A stretch of 7,387 nucleotides of DNA from Bacillota bacterium (GTDB taxonomy: Bacteria; Bacillota_I; Bacilli_A; MOL361; Turicibacteraceae). Every line of letters starts with the position of its first letter. Position 1 is the first letter of the stretch. The stretch covers positions 10,184 to 17,570 of the forward strand of contig DNGE01000078.1 in NCBI GenBank assembly GCA_003486705.1, in the 5' to 3' direction. The notes below the pieces were generated by a model. It was not told the origin of the DNA. It did not search any database and was given only the letters and a program-made list of their open reading frames with translations. Shown here in pieces: positions 4,603 through 7,387 of the stretch. Made by a program: the position numbers and the translations under genes.

Positions 4603-5379
4603 TTAAATGTATAAATTACACTTTGCTTCAAAATATGGACTCGAAAAATCATAACTATATCCAGGGCATATAATAATTGTTTTATCAATACAACTTATAT
4701 GAGAAAACATTTTACAAATCCTATCAAAGTTAAACTCATTAGTCTTTTTACATAAAAAAGTATTTTCTTTAATTTTAATTACATTTTCAATATTAGAATC
4801 TTTTTTATCAACTTCACATGCAACAAATTTAGTAACTACATTATTTTTTATATTTATAATTACACCATATTCATGTTTAATAGATAATTTCTTACTAAAA
4901 CATTCATTAAATATAACATCTAACAATTTATAATATCTATCATTCATTTCATCCTCATATAAAGGCATCGTATAATAGTATTTTTCATTCAGATCAAATT
5001 CTTTTGACTCGTCATCACTATAACTATCTACTCTTTCTATATCTTCTTGTAATAAATTTAAAAAGTCTAAATTTTCATTGAGAGTGGATATTTTTTCTTT
5101 TGTTATTTTCTTTCCGTATTCTATTAAATATTTATAATCAACCTTATCATCGTACCTAAAAACTAAGTCTTTTACTTCTTTTAAAGGGATAGATAAATGA
5201 ACGCATATTTGTATTAAATCAACCATTCTTGTCTGTTCAAAAGTATAGTACCTATAATTAGTATCCTGATTAACATATACAGGTTTTAGTAGTCCGATGG
5301 AATCATAATAGCGAAGTGATTTAATACTACATCCAGTTCTTTTTGAAAGCTCTCCTATAGTTAATAAATTATTGTTCAT
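4603..5379 (-). CDS. MerR-family regulator, BmrR-like
   Basis: This 258-residue transcription regulator of the MerR family normally acts as a dimer that untwists a long-spacer promoter on ligand binding. The winged helix-turn-helix is at residues about 6-75: LTIGELSKRTGCSIKSLRYY, then a wing with DTNYRYYTFEQ, close to BmrR. The dimer helix is at about 80-118. Residues about 125-258 form a divergent putative effector-binding domain with many aromatics (YYY at 134-136, YSYD, YF), as expected for multidrug-type sensors; the ligand is unknown. ATG at 5379 has AAGGAGG (5390-5384) with 4-nt spacing. The gene is divergent from the MATE gene, and its promoter overlaps the pump promoter, so it probably represses itself and activates the pump. 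Codon use is markedly A+T rich, like the pump gene. Confidence 0.9.
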   Translation of the reverse strand: MNNNLLTIGELSKRTGCSIKSLRYYDSIGLLKPVYVNQDTNYRYYTFEQTRMVDLIQICVHLSIPLKEVKDLVFRYDDKVDYKYLIEYGKKITKEKISTLNENLDFLNLLQEDIERVDSYSDDESKEFDLNEKYYYTMPLYEDEMNDRYYKLLDVIFNECFSKKLSIKHEYGVIINIKNNVVTKFVACEVDKKDSNIENVIKIKENTFLCKKTNEFNFDRICKMFSHISCIDKTIIICPGYSYDFSSPYFEAKCNLYI

Positions 5380-5388
5380 AAAACCTCC

Positions 5389-5419
5389 TTGACTCTACCA
5401 TTATGGGATACTTTATACT
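5389..5419 (+). promoter_or_regulatory. MerR-type promoter (19-bp spacer) driving the MATE operon
   Basis: TTGACT (5389-5394) and TATACT (5414-5419) are separated by 19 bp, the over-long spacing that defines MerR-activated promoters. Within the spacer, CCAT-T-ATGG (5398-5406) is a dyad centred at 5402. The probable start is near 5426, leaving a leader of about 155 nt before the MATE ATG at 5582. This leader is unusually long; apart from a short AAGAAA/TTTCTT hairpin at 5473-5487 I see nothing decisive in it. Confidence 0.75.
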
Positions 5420-5420
5420 T

Positions 5421-5449
5421 ATTTTAAGTTCTTCTTAATTCTATGTCAA
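5421..5449 (-). promoter_or_regulatory. Promoter of the merR-family gene
   Basis: On the minus strand TTGACA (5449-5444) and TAAAAT (5426-5421) are 17 bp apart, a near-consensus promoter. Its start near 5414 falls inside the pump's -10 box, and its first transcribed bases cross the dyad at 5398-5406. A dimer bound there would therefore block merR while controlling the pump. Confidence 0.7.
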
Positions 5450-5581
5450 AGTTTAAATTTAATAATCTTAGGAAGAAAGTATTTCTTTAACTATATCTTT
5501 TATTCTCAAGAGAGATGTAATACAAATTTAAAGGTGAAAGAATACGTAGATTATAATAATACATTTTTAAGGAGAGTATCA

Positions 5582-6922
5582 ATGAATCAAGAACTTTTTG
5601 GAATAACTCCACCAAAACAACTATTTGCAAAACTTGCAATTCCAAGTTTAATCAGTATGTTATTTTCATCTATTTATATGATAGCAGATGGAATGTTTGT
5701 TGGAAAAATAATAGGAAGTCATGCATTGGCTGCAATAAACCTTGTTTTTCCAATTATTATGGTAGTATTTGCAGTTGGAGATATGATTGCAGCAGGAGCA
5801 TCTGTAAAGATAGGTATTAAATTAGGAGAAAAAGAAGAGAAAGAAGCAAATAATATTTTTACAGTTGCTTTTTTACTAATGTTAGTTATTAATAGCGTAT
5901 TTATGATATTAAGTTTACTTTTTGCAAAGGATATTATATTTATCTTAATCAAAGATAAACACCTTGCAGATTTATCATATAGATTTGCTTATGTATTTAT
6001 TTTAGCATTGCCTATTATAGCACCATTATTTGCATTAGATAATTATTTAAGATTATGTGGTAAGGCAAACTTGAGTATGTGGGTAAACATAGTTGTATCA
6101 GTACTTAATATTATATTAGATGCTATTTTAATAGGATACTTTAAACTAGGCATAGAATATGCTGCACTTTCTAGCGTATTAAGTATGTCAATAGGAACGA
6201 TAATTTGTCTGTATCCTTTCATTACGAAGAAGGTGGCATTAAGATTTACAAAACCAAAGATACATGTAAAAGAGCTATTATATATTGTGTATAATGGAAG
6301 CTCTGAATTTTTAAGCAACATATCAGGCTCTATTATATCAATTATCACCAATGGATTTCTTCTTTATTATAGTGGCCCAGTAGGAGTAGCTGCATTTTCA
6401 ATTGTTATGTATGTAGACGCACTAATATCTCCATTATTATTTGGCATGATTGATTCTATACAACCGGCTATTAGCTATAATTATGGAGCTAAAAATTATG
6501 AACGTATAACTACATTCTTTAAAATAACTTGCATTGCTGGATTTACTATTTCAATTGTAACTATGATTATCATATTTACACTACCTGATTTTTTAGTTGG
6601 ACTATTTTCTTCAAAATCAGATGTTGACATTATTCATATGGGCAAAATTGCGTTATTATTAAGTGCGCCATCATATTTATTTAATTGGTTTACTATGACT
6701 GTAGGAAGTTTTTTAACTGGACTTGAAAAAGCAACTGCATCTATAGTGGTAATGTTAGTTGAATCAGTGATACTTCCATTAGTGCTAATTGTAGTCTTAA
6801 CTAAAATTGTTGGAGTTTATGGAATATTTCTAGTACCAAGTGTCGGTGGAGTAATTTCTGTAGCTATAGCTTTTATACTTTGGAGAAAATGTGTTAAAGA
6901 GGAATTTCAAAATAAATTTTAA
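5582..6922 (+). CDS. MATE-family efflux transporter (MepA-like)
   Basis: This 446-residue protein has about twelve membrane helices and two MatE domains (about 14-175 and 235-395). Members export cationic drugs, dyes or metabolites using a sodium or proton gradient. Family features include AIPSLISMLFSSIYMIADGM (19-38), whose Asp36 corresponds to the conserved TM1 acid, FVGKIIGSHALAAINLVFP, and the matching DSIQPAISYNYGAKNY in the second half. It resembles the MepA subgroup. ATG at 5582 is preceded by AAGGAG (5569-5574, spacing 7). An in-frame GTG at 5534 would add 16 hydrophilic residues without a proper ribosome site. It is transcribed from the MerR-type promoter and followed after 21 bp by an acetyltransferase gene, probably one operon. 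Strong use of ATA, AGA and GGA codons sets it apart from the left half of the window. Confidence 0.95.
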   Translation: MNQELFGITPPKQLFAKLAIPSLISMLFSSIYMIADGMFVGKIIGSHALAAINLVFPIIMVVFAVGDMIAAGASVKIGIKLGEKEEKEANNIFTVAFLLMLVINSVFMILSLLFAKDIIFILIKDKHLADLSYRFAYVFILALPIIAPLFALDNYLRLCGKANLSMWVNIVVSVLNIILDAILIGYFKLGIEYAALSSVLSMSIGTIICLYPFITKKVALRFTKPKIHVKELLYIVYNGSSEFLSNISGSIISIITNGFLLYYSGPVGVAAFSIVMYVDALISPLLFGMIDSIQPAISYNYGAKNYERITTFFKITCIAGFTISIVTMIIIFTLPDFLVGLFSSKSDVDIIHMGKIALLLSAPSYLFNWFTMTVGSFLTGLEKATASIVVMLVESVILPLVLIVVLTKIVGVYGIFLVPSVGGVISVAIAFILWRKCVKEEFQNKF

Positions 6923-6943
6923 TATATAGATGGAGGAGATCTT

Positions 6944-7387
6944 ATGAAATACAATAATATAGTTACATTAGAACTCGTAAAAAAGCATGAATTATCTAAA
7001 TTTAAAAAAGACATACAAGAATCATTTGCAGTAGCAGTAATTGAAGAATTTGGGTCTTTAGAAGATGGACCTATTCCTTCTGATGAAGATATTGAAGAAA
7101 ACTTTAAAGCTGTGGGAGCGGTTATATATCATATACTGTCAAATGGTACTAGAATAGGGGGCGTAATCGTTTCTATTAATGAAGAAACACAGCACAATTC
7201 TTTAGACTTTTTATTTGTAGCTAAAGGTGAGGGTGGTAAAGGTATTGGATATAAAGCTTGGAAAGCTATTGAAGAAAAATATCATAAAACTAAAGTTTGG
7301 GAAACTCATACACCATGCTTTGAAAAACGAAATATACATTTTTATGTTAATAAGTGTGGATTTAAAATAGTTGAGTATTTAAGTGAA
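6944..7387 (+). CDS. GNAT-family N-acetyltransferase (3' end outside window)
   Basis: The first 148 residues of a Gcn5-related N-acetyltransferase are visible; the frame is still open at the window edge. The acetyl-CoA loop is visible as AKGEGGKGIGYKAWKAIEE (about residues 93-111), preceded by the strand SLDFLFV and followed by VWETHTPCFEKRNIHFYV and CGFKIVEY, the usual C-terminal GNAT strand order. ATG at 6944 has GGAGGAG (6932-6938) with 5-nt spacing. It starts 21 bp after the MATE stop with no terminator between, so the two are probably co-transcribed and co-induced. The acceptor substrate is unknown: a drug, polyamine or metabolite handled by the pump is plausible from context only. Typical family length suggests only 15-30 residues are missing. 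Confidence 0.88.
   Translation, partial: MKYNNIVTLELVKKHELSKFKKDIQESFAVAVIEEFGSLEDGPIPSDEDIEENFKAVGAVIYHILSNGTRIGGVIVSINEETQHNSLDFLFVAKGEGGKGIGYKAWKAIEEKYHKTKVWETHTPCFEKRNIHFYVNKCGFKIVEYLSE

Noticed and set aside
5719..6351. Two minus-strand open frames (77 and 102 codons) inside the MATE gene
   Set aside because: They lie opposite a clear membrane-protein gene, have no ribosome site or recognisable domain, and follow from its codon bias.

Overview
This is DNA of a low-GC Gram-positive bacterium (Bacillota, most likely class Bacilli, possibly Lactobacillales). The reasons are the strong AGGAGG-type ribosome sites, A+T-rich sigma-A promoters with extended -10 boxes, U-tailed intrinsic terminators, and the families present: DUF1232/YkvA, a BceRS-like two-component system, a membrane-anchored YqkD-like hydrolase, and a MerR/MATE pair. 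I cannot name the genus from sequence alone.

Layout. At 1-1430 a small DUF1232 membrane protein (+) converges with an EamA/DMT permease (-), and their stop codons overlap by 4 bp. The permease is a near-perfect internal duplication of a half-size EamA unit. At 1528-2297 lies a decayed BceR/BceS-type two-component system. The regulator has lost its front and carries a frameshift. The kinase has lost its front and carries a second frameshift. The two are joined at a short stretch that reads as regulator in one frame and as kinase in another.

At 2312-2900 is the most interesting region. A roughly 145-bp unit occurs twice as a direct repeat. Each copy runs exactly from a minus-strand -10 box to a bidirectional terminator, as an antisense RNA gene would. 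Between the copies lies a plus-strand transcription unit for a 48-58-residue hydrophobic peptide. Its 5' leader shares the paired elements ATCAAG..TCAT and TGACTT with the antisense units, and its Shine-Dalgarno lies inside a 12-bp hairpin. The architecture matches a par/Fst-like type I toxin-antitoxin locus, but I do not recognise the toxin. The upstream antisense copy appears to be an orphan.

At 2901-3385 no convincing gene is visible. The stretch holds two strong terminators, an orphan MerR-operator-like dyad, and the promoter of the next gene. At 3386-4389 is a membrane-anchored alpha/beta hydrolase with its own promoter and a 23-bp bidirectional terminator.

At 4603-7387 the DNA is visibly more A+T rich, with heavy ATA/AGA/GGA codon use. 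It forms a divergent resistance-type module: a BmrR-like MerR regulator (-) faces a MATE efflux pump (+) followed 21 bp later by a GNAT acetyltransferase cut by the window end. The pump promoter has the 19-bp -35/-10 spacing typical of MerR-activated promoters and lies back to back with a consensus merR promoter. The likely logic is that an inducer bound by the regulator switches on both export and acetylation. The module looks horizontally acquired relative to the left half of the window.
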